Below are positions 25,327-33,935 of a stretch of 64,000 nucleotides of DNA, one piece after another; positions within the stretch are counted from its first letter, which is position 1, and each line of letters starts with the position of its first letter. The translations under genes and the position numbers were made by a program. Source of the DNA: UBA965 sp040396955. GTDB taxonomy: Bacteria > Chloroflexota > Chloroflexia > Chloroflexales > Roseiflexaceae. Below the pieces are notes generated by a model, which was not told where the DNA came from, did no database searches, and saw only the letters and a list, made by a program, of their open reading frames with translations. Where the stretch lies: NCBI GenBank assembly GCA_040396955.1, contig JBBAWX010000002.1, forward strand, positions 173,512-237,511, read 5' to 3'.

Positions 25327-27267
25327 TTAGACGAAGCGCTGGAGCCATTCCACCATGGCCGTATTTTGGGCGATACGACTGAGCCACGGTCCCGTGGTGC
25401 TATCGCCGTGCGCACAACCTGGAAGTCGGAGCATTTCGGTGGGGCACCCGGTGGTTTTCAGGACGGTGTAAAACTGCTCGGCTTGTTCGGCCGGACAGCG
25501 GCGATCTTCTTCACCGACGATGAGCAGGGTTGGTGTCTGACACGCCAGGGCATAGGTGATGGGCGAACACCGGTGGTACGTGTCTGGCACCTGGTACGGG
25601 GTTCCTCCGAGCTCACGCACAGCAAACGTGGGTCCTATATCGGAGGTGCCGTAAAAACTGTGCCAATTGGTGACCGGATTTTCGGCTACGGCTGCACGAA
25701 AGCGCTGATCGTGCGAGATGAGCCAGCACGTGTGATATCCGCCAGCGGAGAGCCCGGCACAAGCGAGTCGATGCGGGTCAGCAAAACCCAGTGCCACCGC
25801 ATGGTCGACACCGGCCAACAAATCGTAGGTTTCGTGATACCCCCAGTTGGCGTTGATGGCGGTCGCAAAAGCATTGCCGTACCCAGTGGAGCCACGGTAG
25901 TTGATCATGAGGACCGCATATCCGGCGCTGGTAAGGACTAGGACGTCGTAGAAAAAGGCGTGCCCGTGTGCGGCATGCGGTCCACCGTGAATGAAAAGCA
26001 CGGTAGGGTGTGGGGCTTTGGCATCAGTGGGCACATACATCCAACCTTCCACCGTAGTCTGGTCATGACTGAGAAAGGATAGTTGGTGCATGCTGGGCCA
26101 GTTAATTTCGCCGCGAATGCTGTGATTTACATCGGTCAGCGGAGTTTCGCGGCCGGTCGTGAGTGACAACAGGCGCAGTTGACACGGATCAGTGGGTGTG
26201 GCCACGCCAAACAACACTTCATTGGCCACAGAACTGAACGGATAGCAGAGGCGTGGTCCGTTTGCGATGATGTGGCAGTCTTCGGGGCCGTAGAGGGCAA
26301 TACGGATGAGTTGCACCTCGCCACCAACCTGATAGCACATGACCGCATACTGGCATTCTTGATGGATGATGAGCTGCAACGAATTGGCGGTCCACGGCAC
26401 CAATGAATCGTCGTGAATGCGTGCTTCGAGGTGGTGTGCCAACGACGCTGTGCGGCAGATCATCGGTGATTCGTCATTGGGTATCAGGTAGAGGTTGTTT
26501 TTGCTACCGTAGAGTCCACCAGCGGGAATGCCCGCCACCACAATATCCTCGTTGGCCAACCAACTGGCGTGTTGGATGATGCCCCAATCGTGGTCGAGGA
26601 TGGTCTGGGCGATACCAGTGCGTGTGACGACATCAATGCGCGCATTGACGTCGATGCGTTCTGGCAGAAAGCTGACCACGTCGAGGATGCGCGTGCCGTC
26701 GGGTGACCATGCACACGGGGTATGATAACCATCATCGGTGGTGAGCCGCGTGGTATCCCTGCTGGCCACATCGATAATCATGAGCTGATTGACCGTGTCG
26801 GCCACAATGCCGATGGCATCAAAGCGGGGTATGGCCCGGGTCAAGCGATAGGGCTTGGTGCGGTCAGTGCTGGTTGGAGCTTGCACCACGGTATATGCGA
26901 TTGTCGTGCTGTCAGGAGACCACACCAGCGGACCCTGACAGGCGGTTGAGTGGTTGGTGAGTTGGGTGCACGCTGTTGTGGCCATGTCGTAGCAAAAGAG
27001 TTGTGCTGGCTGTTGTCGCTGTGAAACAAAGGCAATCTGGCGTCCATCAGGTGACCACGTGGGATGACTGTCGATCCACGGACCGCTGGTCATTGCGGTG
27101 TGATGGGTTCCATTGCGTGTACAGAGCCACAGATTGGTGTACTCGGTGGCCTGCTCCGTATCGCTGACCATCTTGGCATAGAGCACTTGCTGCCCATCGG
27201 GGCTGAGTTGGGCCGTGGTGATGGCATCAAAGCGAAACATGTCGTCATTGACAAATGGTCTCGGCAT
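25327..27267 (-). CDS. S9-family peptidase (acylaminoacyl/dipeptidyl peptidase-like), 646 aa
   Basis: The N-terminal beta-propeller (about 1-385) has repeated PD40/WD-like blocks (TWSPDGRQIAFVS, VWSPDSTTIAYTV, AWSPDGTRILDVV). The C-terminal alpha/beta-hydrolase domain has the oxyanion HGGPHAAHG (about 424), nucleophile GLSAGGY (about 506), Asp in VGEEDRRCP and His in CAHGDS. There is no signal peptide, so it is probably cytoplasmic and acts on oligopeptides. It follows the CPT-like kinase gene by 63 bp on the same strand. Confidence 0.93.
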   Translation of the reverse strand: MPRPFVNDDMFRFDAITTAQLSPDGQQVLYAKMVSDTEQATEYTNLWLCTRNGTHHTAMTSGPWIDSHPTWSPDGRQIAFVSQRQQPAQLFCYDMATTACTQLTNHSTACQGPLVWSPDSTTIAYTVVQAPTSTDRTKPYRLTRAIPRFDAIGIVADTVNQLMIIDVASRDTTRLTTDDGYHTPCAWSPDGTRILDVVSFLPERIDVNARIDVVTRTGIAQTILDHDWGIIQHASWLANEDIVVAGIPAGGLYGSKNNLYLIPNDESPMICRTASLAHHLEARIHDDSLVPWTANSLQLIIHQECQYAVMCYQVGGEVQLIRIALYGPEDCHIIANGPRLCYPFSSVANEVLFGVATPTDPCQLRLLSLTTGRETPLTDVNHSIRGEINWPSMHQLSFLSHDQTTVEGWMYVPTDAKAPHPTVLFIHGGPHAAHGHAFFYDVLVLTSAGYAVLMINYRGSTGYGNAFATAINANWGYHETYDLLAGVDHAVALGFADPHRLACAGLSAGGYHTCWLISHDQRFRAAVAENPVTNWHSFYGTSDIGPTFAVRELGGTPYQVPDTYHRCSPITYALACQTPTLLIVGEEDRRCPAEQAEQFYTVLKTTGCPTEMLRLPGCAHGDSTTGPWLSRIAQNTAMVEWLQRFV

Positions 27268-27330
27268 ACGATGTGCTTTCTACTATGTAGCGAAACAAGG
27301 TGCACGAAGGCGGGCGCTCCACCACTCTCG

Positions 27331-27891
27331 CTATGATGTAACCGTGAGACGAGTGAATGCGCGCTCGGTGGTATGTCGAGCTTGCCACATGGTGATGAGG
27401 TGGTGGGCGTTTTGGGTGGCGGTGATGTGTTCGGAGTCCAGCTCAAGATCATAGTGCATGTCTTGATGGACTACCGCGAGGTCATTGGCAGCTTCACCGG
27501 GATTGCGATTGCCCCTGGCTTGTTCGCGGCGTATGAGCTCGGGGAGGCTACAGTGGAGCGCCACGAGGTAGACATCGAGACCGTGAAGGCGTGAGACCAG
27601 ATCGTTGCGCCAGGCGGTGTTTTCAATGATGTGGTCGCAGATGACGTTGTTCCCGGTACTTGCCAATGCATGCAGGCATTGATGCATACCAGCAAAAAAC
27701 TGTGGACGCATCTGCGCCCACAGTTCACGATTAGCACGAATGAAGTCCATTGGGAGCGCATTTCCATCAAGAAATAAATCAAACGAAAAGCGCACGAATG
27801 GGACTGGTGCGCTTGTTTGAAACGCACGCACCAATGAGGTTTTGCCAGCACTCGACGCGCCATTCACAATGATAATGCTCCCTGGTGCCAT
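27331..27891 (-). CDS. Chloramphenicol-3-O-phosphotransferase-like P-loop protein, 186 aa
   Basis: Walker A VNGASSAGKTSL is at about residues 9-20, then FVRFSFDLFLDGNALP, VICDHIIENTAWR (Walker B-like DHIIE) and HCSLPELIRREQARGNRN. The spacing matches the CPT/AAA small-molecule kinase family that includes chloramphenicol phosphotransferase. Whether chloramphenicol is the substrate is open, since many chromosomal relatives are uncharacterised. Its ATG lies 2 bp after the stop of hom, so the two should be co-translated. Confidence 0.8.
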   Translation of the reverse strand: MAPGSIIIVNGASSAGKTSLVRAFQTSAPVPFVRFSFDLFLDGNALPMDFIRANRELWAQMRPQFFAGMHQCLHALASTGNNVICDHIIENTAWRNDLVSRLHGLDVYLVALHCSLPELIRREQARGNRNPGEAANDLAVVHQDMHYDLELDSEHITATQNAHHLITMWQARHTTERAFTRLTVTS

Positions 27892-27893
27892 GA

Positions 27894-28934
27894 TTACCGA
27901 CTCACATCAATCAAGTCACGCAACATGGCAGCAGCGGTGGGCATGGGGCCGCGTTCGGCGGAGGTGGCACTGGCACGCCCCGAGATATCGGTGTGATAGA
28001 CGACGCCCATTTCCCAACCGGTCATGCGTGCGAGTGGGTGGTCGAGTGGGAGCGCCGTTGGTTTGACACTGAGGTCGTAGCGTCCGTCGGCCTGGCGTTC
28101 GGCTTTGCAGAGGAGCACAATGCGGTCACCGTTGGCCACGGCATCTTGCAGGTCTTTGGCAGTCAGGTGGGTGATGCCCTGTACGCTGAAGTCGCGCACG
28201 TTGGTAGGCTGATTGAGCACCGCATTAGCGACGATGGTGAGTTTGTTGGCGGCATCCCAACCCTCGACATCGAGCGTGGGGTCGGTTTCGGCCAATCCAC
28301 GGACTTGTGCTTCTTTGAGGGCTTCAGCATAGCTACCACCCTGCTCCATGGTGCGCAAGATGTACTGGGTGGTGCCGTTGAGCACGCCTTCGACGGAGCC
28401 AATCACGGTGCCGGCCAAGTCACGCCGCCCGAGATTGATGGTGGGCAGTGCGCCACCTACACAGGCCGAAAAGCGCAATTTGGGTTTGTTGAAATCGCCG
28501 CTCATGTCGCTGAGGGCCGCCACGGCGGGATATGCCAGGGCGAGTGGCGCTTTGTTGGCCAGAATGGCGTGCATGCCGGCAGTCAGGGCGGTCTTGACTG
28601 CCGAAAGCGCCGGCTCGCCGTCGATCAGATTGACGGGTGTGGCCTCGACGAGGGCGTCAGCCTTGACCTGAGCCAGAGCCTGCAGGGTGTCGAGGCCGGG
28701 GATACCGTGGCGGGTGGTGGCCACGCTGTGTTTGGCTTCTTTGGCGGCGATGAGCTCGGCGATGTCGAGGCCATCGGCATGGAGTGCGCCGCCCTGGGAG
28801 TCGATGGCGGCCACCACCACGATGTCGAGGTGGTAGTGGTTGGTGAGGATGCTCCGCTGTGACTGCAGAATCCGCAAGAGGTTGAGATTGACGTTGCCGA
28901 GACCAGCAACAATGATACGCAATGTGGAGGGCAT
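27894..28934 (-). CDS. hom: Homoserine dehydrogenase
   Basis: Reduces aspartate semialdehyde to homoserine, the branch point to Thr and Met. NAD(P)-binding AGLGNVNLNLLRIL is at 10-23, the substrate-binding GVLNGTTQYILRTM and AETDPTLDVEGWDAANKL block at about 180-235, and the catalytic Lys in ILANKAPLAL (about 127). At 346 residues it lacks the C-terminal ACT domain found in many bacterial Hom proteins, so Thr feedback may be absent. AAGGATG upstream overlaps the stop of the transposase gene. Confidence 0.94.
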   Translation of the reverse strand: MPSTLRIIVAGLGNVNLNLLRILQSQRSILTNHYHLDIVVVAAIDSQGGALHADGLDIAELIAAKEAKHSVATTRHGIPGLDTLQALAQVKADALVEATPVNLIDGEPALSAVKTALTAGMHAILANKAPLALAYPAVAALSDMSGDFNKPKLRFSACVGGALPTINLGRRDLAGTVIGSVEGVLNGTTQYILRTMEQGGSYAEALKEAQVRGLAETDPTLDVEGWDAANKLTIVANAVLNQPTNVRDFSVQGITHLTAKDLQDAVANGDRIVLLCKAERQADGRYDLSVKPTALPLDHPLARMTGWEMGVVYHTDISGRASATSAERGPMPTAAAMLRDLIDVSR

Positions 28935-28943
28935 GATGCATCC

Positions 28944-29659
28944 TTATGGTGTATTCACGTGACGTGATGTATTGTAATGCAAAAGGTGTGGGATTGGCGT
29001 GTTGTTGGCATTGCGCGGATTATTGCGAATGTAGCGCCGCACGGCATTGACGTGGGTGGGGGTGCGGGGGNNNNNNNNNNNNNNNNNNNNNNNNNNNNNN
29101 NNNNNNNNNNNNNNNNNNNNNNNNNNNNNNNNNNNNNNNNNNNNNNNNNNNNNNNNNNNNNNNNNNNNNNCGGATTATTGCGAATGTAGCGCCGCACGGC
29201 ATTGACGTGGGTGGGGGTGCGGGGGATGCTGTCATGGTAGTTGGCTTGCCATATGCGCATGTGTGGTTGATTAAGATGAACACGTATTCGAATGGTGCAT
29301 ATGCGCTTTATCGCCGCAACAAATGACGGAATTGAACGTGACAGTCGTTTGAATACTTTGCCGATGAAATGGCGTGGTATGTAATGCTGATTGTGCTTGA
29401 GTTGGACGAGGAAATGTACATGGTCTGGCATTACGACATAGGTGTCAAAACGCATATATGGACGAATTTCCTTTGAATTCTCCCATTCTTCGGCAACAAT
29501 TTGACCACATTCGTTGAGGTACATAACGCCATCTTTGATATAGCCAAACAATGGAATGCGGTTGTGTGTTGTAATGGTAATGAAATACCATCCGCGTGAT
29601 GCGTAATTCCAGTTTTTAATGCGATGTGAACAAATCAAATATCGATTTCGATAACGCAT
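28944..29659 (-). CDS. REP-associated tyrosine transposase (RAYT, Y1_Tnp/IS200-like), split by a false gap
   Basis: Single-strand transposase-like HUH endonuclease. The HUH motif is in YVVMPDHVHFLVQ (His80, His82), and the putative catalytic Tyr141 is in WQANYHDSI, followed by a VNAVRRYIRNNP helix typical of the family. About 100 N interrupt it at 29071-29170, but 55 bp on each side are identical. Collapsing them gives one uninterrupted frame of 186 codons to the TAA at 28944, so it is probably intact. GGAGG lies 5 nt before the ATG at 29659. A REP-like palindrome is 107 bp upstream. RAYTs are domesticated and mobilise or process REP elements. Confidence 0.82.
29071..29170. other. Artefactual assembly gap (100 N) flanked by identical 55-bp contig ends
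   Basis: Bases 29016-29070 and 29171-29225 are the same 55-nt sequence in the same orientation. This is what unmerged overlapping contig ends look like. Removing the N and one copy restores the transposase frame. Confidence 0.9.
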
Positions 29660-29765
29660 GGGGTGCCTCCTGTATGCATATACAGGAAATACCGTTTGTA
29701 CAACCCAAAATGGTACGTACCACAATCATTGGATATTGGACGGGCGGTGTGTGAACGAAACGCTT

Positions 29766-29801
29766 GATACCAGAGACGCATGGCCATGCGCCTCTGGTAT
29801 C
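29766..29801. repeat. REP-like 36-bp palindrome, copy 1
   Basis: Arms GATACCAGAGACGCATGG and CCATGCGCCTCTGGTATC are reverse complements with one mismatch. It lies between the SDR gene end and the RAYT start. A second copy at 55238-55273 matches 33 of 36 bases. The association with a RAYT suggests a genuine REP family. Confidence 0.75.
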
Positions 29802-29819
29802 GTCGCAGGTGTACCACCG

Positions 29820-30593
29820 TCACCGCCCGCCGTCGACCGCCAACACCTGGCCGCTGATCCACCCGGCGTACGCAGACGCCAAAAACACCACCGCATGCGC
29901 AATATCGTCGGGTGACCCGAGGCGTTGCAGGGCAATGCTGGCCACCAGCGCCTGTTGTCCGGCCGCGCCGTATGCCTCCCACTGGCGTTGCGTGTTGGCG
30001 TTGGAAAGCACGAACCCGGGGGCAATGTTGTTGGCCGTGATGTTGAACGGCCCCAGTTCGTGGCAGAGCTGCCGCGTAAAGTTGATTTGGCCGGCCTTCG
30101 CCGACGCATATGCCTGAATGCCCGTTAGACTTGGCCCCAGACCGGCCCCGCTCGAAATGTTGATGATGCGCCCCTGCCGGGCGGTTTTCATCGACGGCAC
30201 TACGGCGCGGCTACAAAGAAACGCCGCCGTCAGATTGACATCCATGATGGCGTGCCAATCGGCCAATGGAATATCTTCGAGGGGGCGCCCCACCTGACCA
30301 CGCACGCCGCCCGCATTGTTGACGAGCACGTCGATTTGCCCGCTGGGGGCCAGTGCCAGCGCCTCGGCGACCAGTGCGTTGACCGCATGCTCGGCGGTGA
30401 CATCCACGGTGCGCACGTGGCAGATCCCGCCAGACTCCTGGCACAGGCGCTGCGTCTCGATGAGCTCGTCACCGAGTACGTCACAAGCCCACACATGTGC
30501 GCCTCGGCTGGCGAACGCCAGAGCAATGGCGCGCCCGAACCCGTGTGCGGCACCGGTGACGATGACGGTTTGATTGGGGAAGGTGATATGCAT
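29820..30593 (-). CDS. SDR-family oxidoreductase, 257 aa
   Basis: Classical SDR with GAAHGFGRA near residue 14, NNAGG near 90, Ser in ISSGAG and an intact YASAK catalytic motif. Probable NAD(P)-linked polyol or sugar dehydrogenase, but the substrate is unassigned. GGAGG lies about 8 nt before the ATG. It is the last gene of the operon EamA transporter, creatininase-like, SDR. That operon carries a GntR-type operator upstream, so this SDR probably serves the same inducible catabolic route. Confidence 0.88.
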   Translation of the reverse strand: MHITFPNQTVIVTGAAHGFGRAIALAFASRGAHVWACDVLGDELIETQRLCQESGGICHVRTVDVTAEHAVNALVAEALALAPSGQIDVLVNNAGGVRGQVGRPLEDIPLADWHAIMDVNLTAAFLCSRAVVPSMKTARQGRIINISSGAGLGPSLTGIQAYASAKAGQINFTRQLCHELGPFNITANNIAPGFVLSNANTQRQWEAYGAAGQQALVASIALQRLGSPDDIAHAVVFLASAYAGWISGQVLAVDGGR

Positions 30594-30608
30594 GACTGCC
30601 TCCGTTGT

Positions 30609-31310
30609 TTATTCCCAGCCGTGTTCGATGAGGGCGCGCGTTTCGGCCACCGCCACATCCCAGATGGCGTGCATGTCGGCATCGGGGCGTTGGAAGTAGC
30701 CCTCGAAGTTGCCTTCTTGATAAAACTCGCGCAAGCGTGTGCCCACCAACGTGGCGCGCCCGGTGCGGTCAGGCAGATTGACCTGGTGGTCGGGCATGTT
30801 CACACCCGCCAGGCGCGTCCACGGGAAGTTTTCCATCCACGAGGCATGGCTGCTGAGCGGATCAATGGCCTTGACGGTGGCCCAGGTCTGTGGTGCACGC
30901 CACCAGTTGTGGAACTTGACCTGCGCATCCTCGTGATCGGCCATCCACTCCGTGACCAGACCATCGACCGGGCTATTGCCGCCGTGGCCATTGGCGATGA
31001 CAATGCGGCGGAAGCCGCTCCGGTACATGGAATTCAAAAGATCGCGAATCAGGCTGATATACGTGTCGATGCGCAACGTGACCGTCCCCGGATAGGCCTG
31101 AAAGTATGGTGCCAAGCCGTAACTCACCACAGGGAATACGGGCACGCCCAGCGGTTCGGCTGCGTCCACGGCCACCTTTTCGGCCAAAATACTATCCACA
31201 CTCAGGCTCAAATAGGCATGTTGCTCGGTGCTACCGAGGGGAAGTACGGCGCGATTGTCGTGGCGAAGATACGCTTCGACCTGCATCCAGTTCATGTCGC
31301 TGATACGCAT
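30609..31310 (-). CDS. Creatininase-family amidohydrolase, 233 aa
   Basis: Metal-dependent hydrolase fold of creatininase/MftE-type proteins. The opening AVLPLGSTEQHAYLSLSVDSILAEKVA supplies the Glu-His-Asp ligands, and ANGHGGN near the middle supplies another His. EHG-type and HASWMENFPW segments are also seen. Family reactions open cyclic amides or cleave C-N or C-C bonds, and the true substrate cannot be read here. The ATG at 31310 shares one base with the TAA of the transporter gene (TAATG), and GGAAAGGGA is the SD. Coupled to a transporter and an SDR. Confidence 0.87.
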   Translation of the reverse strand: MRISDMNWMQVEAYLRHDNRAVLPLGSTEQHAYLSLSVDSILAEKVAVDAAEPLGVPVFPVVSYGLAPYFQAYPGTVTLRIDTYISLIRDLLNSMYRSGFRRIVIANGHGGNSPVDGLVTEWMADHEDAQVKFHNWWRAPQTWATVKAIDPLSSHASWMENFPWTRLAGVNMPDHQVNLPDRTGRATLVGTRLREFYQEGNFEGYFQRPDADMHAIWDVAVAETRALIEHGWE

Positions 31311-32224
31311 TAGGCGTTCCCTTTCCATACTGTGGGCAACACGATGGCGATTAAAATCAACCCCATGCCAATAAACTGCGTCGTCGTCAAGATTTCACCC
31401 AAAAACAGAATCGCAATGGCACTGGCCACAGGTGCCTCAAGCACCAAGATAATCCCGCCCACGCTGGCCGGAATATGCCGTAGCGCCAAATTAAACAGTC
31501 CGTATCCACCCAGCGTCGGCCCGACCGCCAAAAAGAGCAATACCAACCAAGCGGTCCAGTCGCCGATTTGCATGATATTGGGCGCTTGGTTTGCCCCAAC
31601 GACGAGTGGGGCCAAGGCAAACATCAGCAACAACGCCACCGAGCCACTCGCCATGGTCACGGTCAAAGTGGCCCATGGATTGACGTTGCGCACCGCTTTT
31701 TGACTGTAGAGCACATACCCAGCCTGCAAAATGGCGGTGCTCAACCCCACCGTAATCCCCAACCAATTGAGTTGGGTGTAGGCCAAGTCGTAGAGACGCA
31801 CGAGCAAAATCAAGCCGACAAACGACAGTGCCAGGCTGATGAGCTGCGGCAGCCGCCAGGCTTCGTTATAAAAAAACCGGGCCCCGATGGTGACAAATGT
31901 GGGGAACAAGTAGATGAGCACCACGGCAATCGATGCCCCGTTGAGGTCGACCGACCAAATCCACAGTGCATGGTAGATGCCAATCGTAAAGATGCCCAGA
32001 ATAATCAGGGGAATCAGGTCTTTGCGCGGAATCGTAAGCACCTGCCGATTGAACAGGAGCAACACGCCGCCGAGTGCCACCGTGACAAAGATGTCGCGCC
32101 ACAGAGCAATGGCAAGTCCGGATGCTTGCCCGTCGAGCAACCACTTGATCCCAGGCCCGGTCCAAGCCCAAACAATTGCGGCAATCGTACACATGGCATA
32201 CCCGAGACGGGGTGATTGTTGCAT
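31310..32224 (-). CDS. EamA/DMT-family transporter, 304 aa
   Basis: Ten predicted helices in two EamA repeats (AMCTIAAIVWAWTGPGIKWLL opens the first; GYVLYSQKAVRNVNPWA opens the second). DMT carriers move metabolites such as amino acids, nucleosides or sugars. ATG at 32224 is preferred, with GAGGAG upstream; the open frame to 32455 runs through the divergent promoter region. First gene of the transporter, creatininase, SDR operon, with a TCCGAA-TG-TTCGGA dyad about 96 bp before the start codon. Confidence 0.88.
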   Translation of the reverse strand: MQQSPRLGYAMCTIAAIVWAWTGPGIKWLLDGQASGLAIALWRDIFVTVALGGVLLLFNRQVLTIPRKDLIPLIILGIFTIGIYHALWIWSVDLNGASIAVVLIYLFPTFVTIGARFFYNEAWRLPQLISLALSFVGLILLVRLYDLAYTQLNWLGITVGLSTAILQAGYVLYSQKAVRNVNPWATLTVTMASGSVALLLMFALAPLVVGANQAPNIMQIGDWTAWLVLLFLAVGPTLGGYGLFNLALRHIPASVGGIILVLEAPVASAIAILFLGEILTTTQFIGMGLILIAIVLPTVWKGNA

Positions 32225-32316
32225 AGTCCACACTGCTCCTCGTGTGTGCGCGGAATTCTCCGTTAGCATACCGCAAAAAGCCGCTTCGTGTGGGGTGCAC
32301 AGAGATGCGCAGGAAA

Positions 32317-32334
32317 ATGTCCGAATGTTCGGAA
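32317..32334. promoter_or_regulatory. Predicted GntR-type operator upstream of EamA operon
   Basis: TCCGAA-TG-TTCGGA at 32320-32333 is a perfect 6-bp inverted repeat. It differs by one base from the site at 45596-45609 upstream of the FAD-oxidoreductase/GntR operon. It lies between the divergent EamA and UDP-glucose pyrophosphorylase genes, nearer the former. Confidence 0.65.
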
Positions 32335-32406
32335 TTTGTGAATAAGATGCGTAAATATGAGTGATTTGTGAGAAATTTTTGCGGCCAAAAAACAAGAGGT
32401 CAATGG

Positions 32407-32412
32407 TATACT
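32407..32412 (+). promoter_or_regulatory. Candidate -10 of UDP-glucose pyrophosphorylase gene
   Basis: TATACT lies 30 bp before the ATG at 32442. No convincing -35 hexamer is found at 16-18 bp. Confidence 0.4.
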
Positions 32413-32441
32413 TTACAGAAGAAAGTACCACAGAGGCGTTT

Positions 32442-33833
32442 ATGACCACAGACACACAACCGTTTGTTGCGCGTATGCAGGCGGAGCACCTTGATACGAC
32501 TGCGATTGCCGCCTTCGTCCACGCCTATGCGCAGCTCGTTTCTGGTGAAACTGGTTTGATTCCCGAGGCCACCATTGCACCGGTGACGGAATTACCGCAA
32601 TTAGCCGATGTGTCGACATATGCGGCACACGGCCAGGCACTCCTCGCCAAAACCGTCGTATTGCGCCTCAACGGCGGCTTGGGCACGGGCATGGGGCTTG
32701 ATCGTGCGAAGTCGTTGTTGCGCGTCCGCGGAGAAGACACCTTTCTCGATATCGTGGCCAAACAACACCGGCATCTGATTGCGCAAACCGGCGTCGCATT
32801 GCCGCTTGTATTCATGAATAGTTTTGCTACCGACGCCGATACCCGGGCCCATCTCGCCGCCTACCCGGATGTACCGGTGCGCTACGTGCTCCAGAGCAAA
32901 GTGCCCAAGGTGGTGGCCGACACCATGCAACCTGCCACGTGGCCGGCGAATCCAGCGCTTGAGTGGTGCCCGCCAGGGCACGGTGAGCTCTACCGCGTGC
33001 TCTGGAGTAGCGGGTTGCTCGACGAATTATTGGCGGCCGGCTATGAGTACCTCTTTTCAGCCAACATCGACAATCTCGGTGCCACGCTCGAACCAGCCGT
33101 GGTCGGGTACATGGATGCGGCGCAGATTCCCTTTTTGATGGAAGTGACACGTCGCACAGATGCCGACCGCAAGGGTGGTCACTTGGCGCAGGCCACCAAC
33201 GGTCGTCTCATCTTGCGTGAAAGTGCGCAGTGCCCCGCCGATGATATGGCGGTGTTTCAAGACATCGATCATCATCAATATTTCAACACCAACAATGTCT
33301 GGTTGGCCCTGCGTCCACTGCGTGCCGTGTTAGCAGAGCATGGGGGTTTTTTGCCGTTGCCGATTATCGTGAACCGCAAAACGGTCGACGTACGCGATGT
33401 GCAATCACCTGCGGTCATCCAGCTCGAGAGTGCCATGGGAGCCGCAATTGGGCTGATGCCCGGTGCCCAAGCGGTCGCAGTGCCACGGACGCGCTTTATG
33501 CCGGTCAAAAACTGCCAGGATTTGTTGGTGCTTCGCTCGAATCGTTTTGTGCTCAATGACGCATACCATCTGGTGCAACATGACGACCGCCCGCTCCCGC
33601 GGGTGCACCTTGACCAGGCCTATTACCGCGTGGTGAGCGACTTCGAAGCCCGTTTCCCCAGCCAGGTGCCTGATTTGCGTGCATGTGAATCATTGACTAT
33701 TCACGGCGACGTGACAGTGATGGCGCCGGTGCGTTGTGAAGGAAATGTGGTGTTGGTGGCGTCGGCTGGAGCGGCACATATTACCTCCCCGGCCGTTTTT
33801 GGCGATGGTACCCATCAAATCGGCGACAAATAA
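32442..33833 (+). CDS. UTP--glucose-1-phosphate uridylyltransferase, eukaryote-type UDPGP family, 463 aa
   Basis: Makes UDP-glucose (or a related UDP-sugar) for glycan and trehalose/glycogen metabolism. The nucleotide-binding VVLRLNGGLGTGMGLDRAKSLL (about residues 70-91) is the signature of the UGPA/UAP1 family rather than bacterial GalU. LFSANIDNLGATLEPAVVGYM and KGGHLAQATNGRLILRE follow, and the C-terminus looks like the left-handed beta-helix tail. The start is set at ATG 32442, with AGAGG upstream. UAP (UDP-GlcNAc) activity is an alternative. It is followed by metH with its own promoter. Confidence 0.85.
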   Translation: MTTDTQPFVARMQAEHLDTTAIAAFVHAYAQLVSGETGLIPEATIAPVTELPQLADVSTYAAHGQALLAKTVVLRLNGGLGTGMGLDRAKSLLRVRGEDTFLDIVAKQHRHLIAQTGVALPLVFMNSFATDADTRAHLAAYPDVPVRYVLQSKVPKVVADTMQPATWPANPALEWCPPGHGELYRVLWSSGLLDELLAAGYEYLFSANIDNLGATLEPAVVGYMDAAQIPFLMEVTRRTDADRKGGHLAQATNGRLILRESAQCPADDMAVFQDIDHHQYFNTNNVWLALRPLRAVLAEHGGFLPLPIIVNRKTVDVRDVQSPAVIQLESAMGAAIGLMPGAQAVAVPRTRFMPVKNCQDLLVLRSNRFVLNDAYHLVQHDDRPLPRVHLDQAYYRVVSDFEARFPSQVPDLRACESLTIHGDVTVMAPVRCEGNVVLVASAGAAHITSPAVFGDGTHQIGDK

Positions 33834-33863
33834 TTGACAGAGAGGCGTGCTCCATGCTATACA
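33834..33863 (+). promoter_or_regulatory. metH promoter
   Basis: TTGACA at 33834-33839 and TATACA at 33858-33863 are separated by 18 bp, a near-consensus sigma-70 promoter. The predicted leader to the ATG is about 65 nt. There is no cobalamin or SAM riboswitch fold in this space. The -35 also forms part of an ATTGACA/TGTCAAT inverted repeat (33833-33873). Confidence 0.7.
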
Positions 33864-33935
33864 GAAGTGTCAATGACATAATGTAGCGTGATGACACCAT
33901 AAGAAAGACCGTACTAGCAAGGCAATAGCGCAATC

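Noticed and set aside
27993..28862. 289-codon plus-strand open frame opposite hom
   Set aside because: Fully contained in homoserine dehydrogenase on the other strand; Gly/His-rich shadow composition.
30252..31313. 353-codon plus-strand frame opposite creatininase and SDR genes
   Set aside because: It spans two well-recognised minus-strand genes with conserved motifs and has no family signature.
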